From: Rhizopus sp. PT2906
Taxonomy: Eukaryota > Mucoromycota > Mucoromycetes > Mucorales > Rhizopodaceae
Direction: 5' to 3'
NCBI GenBank assembly: GCA_025529335.1
Contig: JAMYHX010000323.1
Location: 1-49,194 of the forward strand
Length of the DNA: 49,194 nt
This document shows, piece after piece, positions 1-10,713 of this stretch (its first letter is position 1; each line of letters begins with the position of its first letter). Under the pieces are notes generated by a model. That model made no database searches. It saw only the letters and a list, made by a program, of their open reading frames with translations, and was not told where the DNA came from. Both the position numbers and the translations under genes were made by a program.

Positions 1-858
1 TATAAACTTTTTTGAAATACCTGTTCACCTGGACTCAACTGTTCTGCAAATTGAAGTAAACGAAGTACGGCTTGTCCACTTGTTTGTGCTCTACTTGATC
101 CGATTTAATATTGATTTTAATAAAAGCAAGCAATATTACCTTGGAACAGCAATCGTTTTTGCAACAGTCATAGCAGGAGAACCTTGTGAATTCATCATAG
201 GTGTAGAGGCATGTGTACCAGGTCTTACTATCATAGGCTGCGTCTGCTGTTGTTGGGCTTGTTGCATCTGTTGTTGCCTCTGTAACTGTTGCTGCGCCTG
301 TTGAGCTTGTTGAACCTGTTGTTGCTGAGTTTGCTGTTGTTGGGCTTGAGGTTGAGGTTGTTGAGCTTGCTGTTGGACTTGCTGTTGAGCTTGTTGAACT
401 TGTTGCTGTTGAGCTTGTTGTTGTTGTTGTTGTTGTTGTTGCTGTTGCTGTTGTTGTTGCTGTTGCTGTTGTTGTTGCAGGAGCAACTGTTGCTGCTGCT
501 GTTGTAACAACATATGTTGTTGCTCCTGTTGCATTTGTGCTTGTTGTTCTTGACTTCTCAAGAATTGCATTTGTTGCATTTGTTGCATTTGCTGTTTTCT
601 TAGCAACAATTGTGCAGCAGTAGCTTGAGGCTGATTCAAGTATTGTTGCTGTAACTGCAACTGTTGCTGCTGCTGCATATGTTGTTGTTGCTGTAGCAAG
701 TGATGTTGTTTCATAGCTAAAAGTTGTTTTTGTCTAAAGATATGCTGTGCCTGCGCTTGAGCATTAGCATAACCCTGTGGACCACCAGGCGGCATCTGAC
801 TATGTAGACCGGAAGGCTGTGGAGTGGTTCCAGCTGCAGAAGGAATAGCAGTTGACAT
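1..858 (-). CDS. LIM-domain-binding (LDB/PtaB/Adn1-like) Q-rich transcription co-regulator, 3' part missing
   Basis: Coding segments are 140-858 and 1-90, joined across a 49-nt GT-AG intron (91-139); the gene runs off the left edge. The start at 858 (MSTAIPS) avoids an upstream reading frame that only translates a poly-A/T leader. The first 240 residues are mostly glutamine with a run of 21 Gln, then a linker with PMIVRPGTH. Across the splice the frame gives GQAVLRLLQFAEQLSPGEQ, which resembles the start of the LIM-binding domain in fungal PtaB/Adn1/Mfg1 and plant SEUSS-type co-regulators. Such proteins act in the nucleus as adaptors for DNA-binding factors. Only the domain's first strand is visible, so the family call is inference. 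Another Q-rich co-activator (a Mediator subunit, for example) is the alternative. Confidence 0.55.
415..477 (-). repeat. CAA/CAG repeat encoding 21 glutamines
   Basis: An uninterrupted run of CAA and CAG codons on the minus strand inside the LDB-like gene. It mixes the two Gln codons, which makes it less slippage-prone than a pure CAG tract. Shorter Gln blocks surround it for about 500 bp. Confidence 0.95.
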
Positions 859-937
859 TATCTTTAATAAAAATAATAAAGAAAAAAAAAGGAAAAAGTC
901 AAAGAAAAAAGAGAGAAAAATACTCCTTATTTTTTGC

Positions 938-963
938 AAAAAAAAAAAAAAAAAAAAAAAAAA
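938..963. repeat. A26 homopolymer in the 5' leader of the LDB-like gene
   Basis: Twenty-six consecutive A on the plus strand (T on the transcribed strand), 80-105 bp upstream of the start at 858. It is probably part of a poly(dA:dT) nucleosome-free promoter element, and its length may vary between reads. Confidence 0.9.
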
Positions 964-1019
964 TTCGGTCCACGTCACCTCCATTGTGCATAGACATACA
1001 CTTTTTCACTCTTGACTTT

Positions 1020-3209
1020 TTATTGATTAATTTTGTTTCCAAGCCAAGTAGTTGCGTCTCCAGAACTTATGACAACAGAAGACCGTCTCTTTTTTACATA
1101 AACAGATTTTTGGACAGGTAAAATAGCGCTTTGAGAAGCATGTAAAGCATAATTATTTCTTCTTTTGGCTGAGGGCAAAGACGACCGAATAGGATAACTT
1201 GATGGAGGCCCATTGCGATATTCCTCCATCTTGTTTGGAGAAGGAGAAGGAATGATGATAGCTGGAGAATGGATGATGATTTCATGCTGCTGAATGATGT
1301 TGTTGGAGGATGCCGTACTCTTTTGAAACACGCTAGATAGCCAAGTTAATGCCGTATTTTTTTTCTTTGCTTGTTCCTTTTGGTACTTTCTCTTTATCAA
1401 CTCTTGCTCTAATCGATTATCGATCTCTTCCACCTTCTTCACATACTCCACTTGAAGATCATTAATGTTGGTTCGAAGCTGGCCGATCTCTTTGAGCATG
1501 TCTTGTGTTACCTTAACCAGAAGAGAAAAATCCTGTTCCTTCGAGTGACAAGGAAACACATGGGCAAGTTCATTGATTTCTGCTGTCAAGATGTTTTCAA
1601 TGATCGAATTACTCATGCTGCTGAGATCAAAGATATCAAAGGCTCGACGTAGTTTTCGATTGAGCGCCCTTGTATCTGTTTGCTGTAATCTTTCGAGCAG
1701 GACACAGAGCTGACGATGCAAGTGACGATAAGGTGACATGGTCTCTGTGCTATTCTCTGTAGGTTGACATGGTGTTTGATTGGATGATAAAGACGAAGGC
1801 TTTCCTTTATTGTTTCGCATGTGATAATGGTAGTGGTGATGAACGACTGCGGATGAGGATACTGTGTCGCAGGTGATGTTATTCTGTGGCCAGATCTCTT
1901 GTTGATCAGTCATGGTGGTGTCATCATCATCGATATAGTCTCGTTCGATTTTAGCAATTAAACCAACTGCCTCCGTTCGACTTTCAGACAGTAAATCCTT
2001 ACATGTGAGTAGATCTGTCCTTAGCTTGTTATTAACTAACACAAGCTCTTTGATGAGTTCGACATAATGATTATTATTATTATTACAATCAGATGGTATT
2101 GATTCGGTAGGACTGTGGATATATGAAGAAGTATTGTTGAGAAGTAAAGAGGATGCTGTAATCTGCATAATGAAACCATCTAATGTTTAATAACATGACC
2201 ATAAATAAATAAATAAAAAATTATACCTTGTTTGGATCCTTATGCAGTCTCTCGCTTGGTTCCTGATCATTTGTTAATTGCTTCTTCTCTTCACAAAGTT
2301 GGTCTACTCATGTTGTTAATTTTATTATACCTTAGAATATAAATATTTACCATATTTTTCTTTCAACTTTTTATATTTTGATTCCAAACAAAGCTCAGCC
2401 TTTTTTGAATTGGCTAACTCTTGTTTCATGTCTTCGAGAGCGAACCGAAGATGGTCTTCTCTTGCATCTGCTTGATGAGCCATTAGTTTCTTTAATTTAT
2501 CGATCTCTCTTGTCTTTGAATCGAGTTCGCTAGTCAATTGGTTTATACGTTGATGATAGGATTCGACATCAAGTAAAGTATCATCCAGCATCTATTTTAT
2601 TTAGTACATGTCATCCTTTTTATGTTGTTTTTTTTTTTGTAGATGAATACCTTATTTACATACTTTTTGTGTCTTTTGCCATTCCCAATTTAATTTGTTT
2701 TTTTCTTGTTCCAGGTCATATTTAACTGTATCTGATTGTATTAATAACTGTTCCAATTCATGTATCTTCTCTTGAGACTCTTGCACCTATGCATGACATT
2801 AGTCACCTTTTGGAAAGTCTTGGCCAGGAGCCATACCTGACTTTCAAGGCCAGATATAGCCTCATTTGATTCAATCACATATTGTTCATGCTTATTGAGT
2901 AGACTTTGGCCGATTTCTATTAAATATTAATTCATATACATTTTTTTTTTTTGCAAGTATATTACCTGCTGCCAGTCGAGCGTCTTCTTCCAACTTTTGA
3001 ATGCCAAGGATTAATGTTTGTAAGTTGTCACAATTTGATTTATTACAGCATCGACAAATATCCAATAAGTATGTGCAAGAATTATCTCTCGATAGCCAAT
3101 CCTGTAATGATTCTTCTATTGAAGGAACAATCAGGTCTGATGAAGAAGATACTGAACTCGTCTTGTTCATCATTCTTAAACGTGTTCTTTGAAGTTGAAT
3201 ATAAGACAT
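1020..3209 (-). CDS. Coiled-coil protein with HAP1/TRAK-like CC1 box (putative motor adaptor), 635 aa
   Basis: Six exons join in frame: 2966-3209, 2837-2916, 2664-2786, 2351-2591, 2227-2303 and 1020-2162; all introns are GT-AG. The start at 3209 is MSYIQLQRTR. Residues 40-65 hold a Cys-rich patch (CRCCNKSNC). Residues 74-90 read LEEDARLAAEIGQSLLN, matching the CC1 box (AAxxG at 80-84) of HAP1/TRAK, BICD and Spindly proteins, which bind dynein light intermediate chain. Predicted coiled coil follows to about residue 255. The C-terminal exon has acidic and His-rich linkers, a helical block around residues 430-520 (RRAFDIFDLSS, then further heptads) and a basic tail. The splice that creates AAEIG falls exactly on the motif, which supports the model. 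Function in motor-cargo linkage is inferred; no close fungal namesake is recognised. Confidence 0.7.
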
Positions 3210-3752
3210 GATATAAAAGTGAAAAGAGAAAAAAAGAAAGAAAGAAAGTGGCAAACAAAGAGATGAAGAGAGAGAGAGAGAGGAGATAAAAGGAGGTGGC
3301 ACGTCGGTCATCCATAATTCAACTCTTAATATTTTAATATGCGTATATGTACGCCTTGTATATTTGCATACAGAAGCAAATATATATATATATATATATA
3401 CATTTTACTAAAAACTTTTTCTTGTTACACATTTTATGCATAATGAAGCTTAAAGTGGCCCAGGAACAAGTTTTTGTTGAATCAATACACGATGTCATTA
3501 AACATATAAACAAGTCAGTCTTTTTTTTTCTTTTTTCTTTTGGTTGTTCTCCTGATTGAACGTGTGTCATGTGTCATCCTACTCTATTTTCCTCCCCCCC
3601 CCTTTTTTTTATGTGTGTGTGTGTGTGTGTGAGAGAAATATATTTAGTAAAAAATGTATAAAGGAAGAGGAGGGCAAAAGAAAGAAGAAAAAAGGTGCGT
3701 GCATAAATAGACAATAAACCCGAAAGGAATATATTTATGTATTAAAAAAAAT
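3210..3752. other. Intergenic, microsatellite-rich, no gene seen
   Basis: This lies between the start of the coiled-coil gene and the stop of the FAM72 gene, both minus. It contains GAAA and GA tracts (about 3230-3284), a (TA)10 block at 3381-3400 and a (TG)10 block at 3612-3631. Short ORFs here are low-complexity only. It must hold the promoter of the coiled-coil gene and the 3' end of FAM72. Confidence 0.7.
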
Positions 3753-4425
3753 TCATCTGCAGAGTTGATCATAAGGAAGTTGACATCCTCTTAAAAACTC
3801 GACATCCAATTCAGCTCTTGGCAACTTATTCCAAAACAGGGTTTTGCTCCTCTCGTCTTTTCGTTCCACCGGATCACACGCCTTTGAATGGAACATCCAA
3901 AAGTGGCCATTATTACATGCGTCTAAGCATTGAGCGCATGGTGATACTACATGGTAACCAACAATATTGCCACTGTATATAATATAAATGATCTCTCTCT
4001 CTTTCTTTTTATATCTTTATCAATTTACCATTTCAGACACGCTACGTCTCTAATCCTGCAATGACATGATCTTGTTAGATAATCCTTGTCCAAGACACAC
4101 ATACTATAATAAAACGGTTTAGCATAAACTTATCTCTCTTTTATTACTATTACCTTTGTGAGGGTGCATCTGTACTAAATAGCTCTATTCTTGTATCTGC
4201 TAATAAAATTGCCTTCATACTTCGAGCACAAATGGTCATGTAACAGTGTTTACATGTCAATGAGTATACAGGTTTAATGGGTGTTACCAGACCGGAGGAT
4301 TGCTGTTGCTGAAGTGACTGAGAGTGTTGGAACCTTCGTTGTGCTTGAATGACAGATGGAGGTGTAACCTGATGATGAGGAAGGAGAACTGCGCTCCTAG
4401 AACGAGGAATTCGACTATATTCCAT
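3753..4425 (-). CDS. FAM72: FAM72 family protein, 188 aa
   Basis: Three exons, 4154-4425, 4029-4103 and 3753-3972, join in frame. The N-terminal 50 residues are a basic, Gln-rich extension. From residue 51 the sequence follows the FAM72 pattern: SLTCKHCYMTICARSMKAI, then LLADTRIELFSTD, then CHCRIRDVACLK, CGNIVGYHV, PCAQCLDACNNGHFWMFH and a short tail ending QLPYDQLCR. The spaced CxxC pairs (first at Cys58/Cys61) are probably zinc ligands. Human FAM72 (149 aa) binds the uracil-DNA glycosylase UNG2; no function is established for fungal members. The N-terminal extension is longer than in animals, and a start further downstream is possible only if translation begins inside it. Family assignment is confident; function is not. 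Confidence 0.85.
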
Positions 4426-4608
4426 AATAATATATTACGTTTTGTTATATCAAAAATAAAAAAAAAGGGGGAGGGCAAGTTTGTTTCCGAACTAAATACT
4501 GAAGAAAAAAAAAGAGCCTCGGGAAGTTTTAATATACAAGATAAACTCTTTGTATATATCTCTTAAAAATGACGACACATTCAAAACAATTATTTATTAT
4601 TATTATTA

Positions 4609-5723
4609 TTAAACTATAGTGGTAGCATTAGATACAAATGAACTTTGAGGCTGAGCAATTGACTTTAACGGAGTCATCGTTGTGGTGGTATTCACTGACC
4701 AAAACGTTTCGACGGACACTGGTCTGTTCAATTGAGTTGTCGAAGAGGTCGCATGAAGAGAGTTGCCGACCTTTATAGGAAAATCAAGTCCGTTACCGCG
4801 CATGGGGATAGGTAATAGCCAAAAAAAAGGGTATTTGCCCAACACGGTTGCTATGTTCTCATAGATGCCTTGGTCATACGGTGCCTTTACATGCTGTATT
4901 CTGCCCATTCCCTTGATAGTCAACGATCGTCCTTTTTCCCACCCTTCAATCGTGGTTGTATTGGTCGTGATACAGTAGACGTGATAGCATGTTAAGACTC
5001 CAACGCCAATGATCGCTATTACTAAACCCATCAGGTTGAGTGCAAGAAAGATGATCTCTGGTGGTGCTGGATGAAGATGCTTTTTTTTTAAAAAAAAAGC
5101 ATAAGATAAACGATATATAAATATAAAATATATGCTTACATGCTGGACAATGTCATTTAGTCTATAACAGAGTAATACAAATATGTATATTGAAGTTATA
5201 TCCACACAGACAATAAACCGAATGAAATGACAATAATTAAAATATCCGACACAATTGTTCACCCATGGACAATGATGATCCATCTTCAATACGCATTGAT
5301 CACAGATCGAACAATGATGTGTCCTCGGCGGTTTATAATTATTGCACGTCTTGCAAAATCGTGGTGTGTGTGTTGACTTTTTCACTTCAATGTATGCCTG
5401 TTGCCTTGGTATCTACCATAAATACAACAATAGAGTCAATTTTGATTGGACGACACAAAAGTGCTTCATTAATTTTTTTTTTTTTTTGGGCTTACATATC
5501 GACTTGGCACTGAACCAGGATGTGTGAAGCAAGTGAGTAAATAATGTATGTAGACCATGATGATCAAGAGATTGAGCGGAGCTAGTATACATATTGACTG
5601 AACTAGACTTGTTGATGCTGTAATGTGTGGCCATATAATAAATATCTGTGATGTATATGCAATGAATGTGATAAATAATATGACTGCCATGACTGTGAAT
5701 GTTCCTGTTATTTTTTTTCTCAT
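4609..5723 (-). CDS. DHHC-type protein S-palmitoyltransferase, 323 aa
   Basis: Exons 5496-5723, 5140-5412 and 4609-5079 join in frame. Two N-terminal membrane spans are followed by a Cys-rich domain (FCKTCNNYKPPRTHHCSIC) and the catalytic block DHHCPWVNNCVGYFNY, in which Cys124 is the acyl-accepting residue. Two more spans follow, then the TTxE motif (NTTTIEGWE) on the cytosolic side. Layout and length are those of the Pfa4/ZDHHC6-16 group of ER or Golgi palmitoyltransferases, which acylate cytosolic cysteines of client membrane proteins. The second intron (5080-5139, 60 nt) ends in an A-rich AG; the nearby CAG three codons further on would break the frame. The tail is Ser/Thr-rich. The exact substrate class cannot be read from sequence. 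Confidence 0.9.
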
Positions 5724-6027
5724 CTTTATTAATGTGAATTGTATATAAATGTTGAAAAAGAAAATATGTATAAAAAAAAAAAAAAAAAAAAAAAGAAAGG
5801 AAAGTGTGTCTCTATACTCACTTTTGTCAACACCAAAGGCTGTATCACTTTTTATTTTAGTACCACGAGGGGAGTTTATTTTTTAGGGAGATTCGGGTGG
5901 CAGTAGAGTTCTATTGCCATCAAATTGCATAAAGGACAACGACCTGCTATACCTCGGAGTTGCTAGGTAACAAACCTTTTATTTACAGGATTATGAATGA
6001 TATAAAATACAAGCGCCTTTATTCATC
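5724..6027. other. Intergenic spacer with A-tract
   Basis: Upstream region of the DHHC gene and 3' flank of COG5 (both minus). It holds an A run of about 24 near 5771-5794 and otherwise nothing recognisable. Confidence 0.7.
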
Positions 6028-8327
6028 CTAAACTTGTTCCGAGTTCATCTCATTTTCTTCTTCTTCTTCTTCCGAGACCAATTCCATAATTAATTTAAAT
6101 TCAGGAATATCCTGTATTTCATTGGACTTGTTATTTCCTTTTGTAATCGCATCAATCGCAAGCTGAACCGATTCCTTTTCACTGTTATTCATGATCCATT
6201 TCATGTACTCTTGTCTCGATAGTTCGTATACGCTATAGGGCAAAGGTAATCCTTTATGGTTCGATCGAACAATGAGGTGATGTATCAAGATTAATTTGGA
6301 TAAATCCGATGTATGATGAGCGGCTGTTAACTGCGCAGAATCTAAAAAGAGCAAGGGTCTAAACGTTCTCAGGGCCTTATAGGAAGCTCCTATTTCCTCT
6401 ATCTTCGCTCCATACTCACTAAGGAATTGACTGATCGTAAATTCAAGTTCGGCCATATCACCCGCAAGCTTTAACTTGCCAGCCTCACTTAAGGGTCGAA
6501 TGAGACTTGCTTGGAATATGAATACTTGCAATACATAATGACTAATATTCTTTGCCCTAATTATTATTATTATTTGTAAGCAATTTGTGTGTGTGTGTGT
6601 GTGTGTAATGTTATTACTCTTACCATGATTTAGGCTCGGTTCCGCATGAAAAATGTTGAAGGATTTGAGAATGATAATATCGAACATGATTTGCTAGTTC
6701 TTTCATATAATTGCTCTTTTCATTACTGGTTGGATCAAAGTTTCGCCGTATTTGGCCCGCAAAGTTTTCCTGGTGCATCTTTAATAACACCTGTTCTGCA
6801 TCTTTCTTGATCATATCTACAAGATGAGTGCCTGTCTTGAGCATCAATGTATGGCAATCCTTTAAAAAGTCAGTTCATGTATGTTTATGTGCATGTATGA
6901 ATCACATACTTCTACTCCTTGCTTCATAATTTCAATAATCTTATCTGGATACTCTTCCAATACTTTCCACATGGATTGGTGAATATAATAAAGTAGGTTT
7001 GTCACTTCAATATTCATGTTTAGATAATTGGATATCACAGAACTATTGTTATTGGTATATATCGGCTGCTCGTTTGTCGGAAGCTACACAAAGTAAGCCT
7101 CATTTTTTAAAGTATATAAAATACTATACTAACCAAGTGTTCACATTTTGTACAAAAGGTACTCAAAGCCTTTACTGCATTTTTAGCAACTTCTTGAGAT
7201 AAATGCGATTCGATGGATGCTACTTCTAATTCACTTTGTTTTTGGTTTAGTTTTTTAGTTTTCTTTTTCTTTTTTTTCCTGTAACTTACTGTCCAATCAC
7301 GCGTGTCAGATTGACGGCACTAGTTCGTGTAGGAGGTGACCTGGTTAAGGCGCCATAGACAGGGAAAGCTGCATTGACTGCATCAAATATCCTTTGTCTC
7401 GATTTGGTAACAAATCCAGATTGAAAAGCATGAAAGCTTCGAAGCATAATCACATATTCGGGTGTCTGAGAGTAATCTGAAAGCGGAGTACCGTTATTTA
7501 AGGCAAGACGCGAAAAAAAATCATGCAAGAGCTTGAGCAGTTTAGGATAATCCCCTACAAAGATAGTGTGAAGCAGGGTCGATCCTCTGACTGCATGTTT
7601 TAATTCCTTTTCAAAATTTGCAGAGAGTACTTGCCAGAAATAGCTGACAAGACTACTGGCATCTAATGTCTATCCTTGATATAAATTATTGAACCCATCA
7701 TATCTATCACTCTTACCTTGGCTACTTCTTCTAAAAAGGATGCTTGTGTCAACGGATCCTTTTTGATTTCCAATACTTTTTCTAGGTTGTATATCTTGAT
7801 ACATTGATCACCCATTGCTTTCATCAGTGCTTCCATACGCTCCCATAACTGCTGTTCCTGATATTTATTGGTGTTCTTTTGAGTCGACTGTATGTCGACC
7901 ACGTGTCTAATCTGTCGTACTAAATCGTCCAACATACTCTTAACCAGCTGTTGTACTCTTTGGCCTGCCTGTTTCATATTGAACAACACTTGCAGGCCAG
8001 CTGCCATCTTTGTTTGATTCTGATGATCGATTCCTTCTGTCAAGAGATCATTCGCTTCTTGCTCAATCCGTTTTCTAGATTGCTGAATCGTTGGCATCGC
8101 GTGTGTAACAAGATCGATACCGTCAAAATCGTACTCCTTGATTACTGTCTCAAGTTCATACAAAATCAATGCAGCTGTAGGTGTATCTGTCTGCACATCT
8201 AATCGACGCTTTAGGATCGTAAATCGGTATAATTTTCTCAAGAGATCACACGTCGCTTGCATGTTTTCAAATTGACGCGCATAGGTTGATAATTGATCAT
8301 AGGGGTATCGGATCTTGAGTGCAAGGC

Positions 8328-8359
<32 letters not shown>

Positions 8360-8825
8360 CTTTAGTTCTCCCTTCTTTTTTTTTTCTCTCTTTTATATAT
8401 ACTTTTGCATAGATTCGTTCAAATTGTTAATATCTGTCTGAATCGAGTCAATAACCTTTTCGAGATCTTTTATTCCAACTGACTGTCTTAGCAGTATTTC
8501 ATAGTTGGCTGTAACCTATGCACAATGGGTTATTATATATGTGCATATTTATTTCATATTGACATTACTTTACTTGTTCCTGAATTTGCTTGTTCAAGAT
8601 GTCAATACCAAATGTCAATCTCGAGAATGCTGCTGTCACATCACTCTCATCTTCTATTTCTGACTGCTTCATGATTTCTTCAACATGGCGTGTAGCATCA
8701 AAGTTATCTGCTAGAAATGTATCGTAATCTACATCATAATACGTTGTGAGTTCTTTCTCTTTTTAGAATAAACAACACATACCAACATATCTATCTATAT
8801 TCTGAATGTTGTTCATTGTTGGCAT
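6028..8825 (-). CDS. COG5: Conserved oligomeric Golgi complex subunit 5, 779 aa
   Basis: Nine exons join in frame: 8783-8825, 8574-8728, 8403-8515, 7717-8326, 7290-7669, 7134-7233, 6910-7083, 6624-6859 and 6028-6556; introns are 47-76 nt. The N-terminus has the COG5 pattern of a DTFLADNFD start, a long helix, and NYEILLRQSVGIKDLE. The middle contains the IRYPY...L helix-turn and DPLTQASFLEEVAK. The C-terminal part carries QASLIRPLSEAGKLKLAGDM and YKALRTFRPLLF, both typical of COG5. The protein belongs to lobe B of the COG tether (with COG6-8) that captures retrograde intra-Golgi vesicles. It ends in a Glu-rich tail. Start at 8825 is the first ATG after the upstream A-tract; a second ATG nine bases on would also serve. 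Exon 1 is only 43 nt. Confidence 0.92.
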
Positions 8826-8889
8826 TGTTTAACAAAGAAAAAAAAAAAAAAAATAAAGTGAATTTTTTATTTTCTCTTTTTTTAATTTT

Positions 8890-9267
8890 TTAATTATGTC
8901 GAAAGAACTTCATTCCCATCCAGTTCCATAAGATCCAATAAATCCAAACAATGGCTGTAATTGGTACTAGTAAACAATAATAATTGTCTTGCTTTATCCA
9001 GTCCAGTAACTATATAGATAATGATAAATATATGCATTATCATGTTTATACTATGAGTACCCTATTGCCTGTGTATGGCATATATTTACTTGCTATAATA
9101 GAATAAACTGAAATGAAAAAAGTAATAAATGTAGTCAAGAGTAATGCATATCCATATAAATAAGTATTATCCACGGTTATTAATTCATTATTATTAGTAT
9201 TGCTTGTCCGTTTGACATGTTGAAACATATTCTGACGTGAAATCGTTGGCTTTCTTTTTCTGTACAT
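8890..9267 (-). CDS. PIGY: PIG-Y-like subunit of the GPI-GlcNAc transferase, 108 aa
   Basis: Two exons, 9061-9267 and 8890-9009, are joined by a 51-nt intron with donor GTACTC; an alternative donor nine bases on would give 42 nt and three more residues. The protein has two membrane spans (about residues 37-62 and 81-100) and ends LWNWMGMKFFRHN, nearly the same as the C-terminus of human PIG-Y (WTWMGIKLFRHN). PIG-Y (Eri1 in yeast) is a small ER membrane subunit of the complex that starts GPI-anchor synthesis by adding GlcNAc to phosphatidylinositol. It sits 64 bp from the COG5 start and 58 bp from the TFIIE-beta stop. The N-terminal 36 residues are basic and longer than in human PIG-Y. GWT1, a later enzyme of the same pathway, lies 38 kb away. 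Confidence 0.75.
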
Positions 9268-9290
9268 TTTTTTTTATCTTTCTTTACGGA

Positions 9291-9314
9291 GAAAGAAAGA
9301 AAGAAAGAAAGAAA
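9291..9314. repeat. (GAAA)6 microsatellite
   Basis: A GAAA tetranucleotide array filling the 58-bp gap between PIG-Y and TFIIE-beta. Both the PIG-Y promoter and the TFIIE-beta terminator must overlap it. Confidence 0.9.
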
Positions 9315-9325
9315 GGACTTTTTTT

Positions 9326-10483
9326 TTATTTTTTGGTATTTGGTACATAATCTTTTGATAGATCGATATGAGACAAGTGAGTGTTTGTAATCTTGATTCT
9401 CTTGTGTCTTGTCTTTGATCTCTTTGGTTTGACCTATTAAGAAGCATGAATATTGTATATATACACATCATACATCAAAAACTACCTCTGCTGTCACTTT
9501 CTTTTCGAATACTTCCATTGTTCTCAAACCAGCTGTTATATGAAAATAAGATTAGTTCCAATGGATAATAATAACATTAATTAACTTGCCTTCTTCAAGT
9601 GCCTTTGGTAAATCAGTTTCATCAGGGATGGGTATCTCTGACCACATCTTTTTAAAGTCTATATATACATATTCAACAATTGTGATCAATATCGACTGTA
9701 CCAAAAACAACATGCACTCTAACCTGGATCAATAGGTGTATTATACTGTGCATCATTATAAAACAACACACGAGGGTTTCCATCCTTATTCCTTACGACC
9801 AAGATCACTCCCTCTCCTGCTAATTCTTCTACAGCACTACTCAACTTTGAATAAGAATCCTTCAAGTCTTTATAGTCCATTCCTCCTTCTTTTCTTTTGG
9901 CAATTAATAATGATAGTAAATCCTCTTTTGATTTGATTTGATAAGTTGGTTTATATGCAAACGTATTATTAACTGAATCATATTCAATCTTATCATTGTG
10001 TATAAGCTTCTCCCATAATGCTGCATTCTTGGTAATATCAACCTTTGTCCTAGAAGCAATGCTGACGACAGATTGTGGACTATCACTATCCTGTATATAC
10101 ATATACACATAATGATCAGTCAAACAAATATATACATATATATATAAAAAGCTCATATTGATGTAATAACTACTTTTAAGAATTGGATAACAGTATAGAG
10201 TTGACTCATAGCATGTTGACCAGTACCAGTATTGGCAGGTTGTGAATAGACTAACAGTAATATAAACAAAGCAATCTCTTTTATGATGACCAATATATAC
10301 TTTACCAGTTGATTTCTTTTTTTTCTTTGCTCCCTCAAATGCAGCTTTGGTGTTATTCGATATGGTTCCATAGGATCGTTTTAGGTCATTATTCTGTGTG
10401 ATCTGACCTGCTCGCTTTACTGCAATATCTGCATTGGCGCTTTGTGATTTTTTAAAGTTTCTTAACTGATCATTTAAAGACAT
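9326..10483 (-). CDS. TFA2: General transcription factor TFIIE subunit beta, 281 aa
   Basis: Six exons: 10306-10483, 10174-10250, 9724-10090, 9590-9658, 9486-9532 and 9326-9433. The start MSLNDQLRNFKKSQ lies inside a longer frame that only adds leader translation. After a basic linker come the two winged-helix repeats (LYTVIQFLK..., then LWEKLIHNDKIEYD and FAYKPTYQIKSKEDLL). The second is the usual double-stranded DNA-binding core, and RVLFYND precedes a basic C-terminus ending KDYVPNTKK. TFIIE recruits TFIIH to the RNA polymerase II preinitiation complex. Intron 4 (9533-9589) begins with GC (GCAAGT) rather than GT. Using the neighbouring GT changes the frame and loses the conserved LEEAGLRTM segment, so the GC donor is preferred. 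Confidence 0.92.
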
Positions 10484-10713
10484 GTTGATTGAAAGGGAAA
10501 AAAGAACAGAAAAAAAAAAATACAAAAAACACAGAGATAAATATATCAAACCGTCCAATGAAATTCAACAAAGACAAAACACTAGTCCTTAGACAAAATA
10601 AACATACAGTGTAGAAAGAAACGTGTTTTAAATGTGTGTGTATGTGCGTGTGTTTGTGTGTAAGTGTGTGAGAGAGTGTGTAGTGTATGGACGATATACA
10701 AAAAAATAATTCT

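Noticed and set aside
289..507. Leu-rich plus-strand ORF
   Set aside because: It is the reverse frame of the CAA/CAG tract; pure low complexity.
938..963. A26 tract as the poly(A) end of a retroposed copy
   Set aside because: No target duplication or intronless coding copy adjoins it; it lies in the leader of the LDB-like gene like other promoter A-tracts here.
9010..9051. 42-nt intron in PIG-Y with donor GTATAA
   Set aside because: It is in frame and cannot be excluded, but it is shorter than all other introns here; the 51-nt version was preferred.
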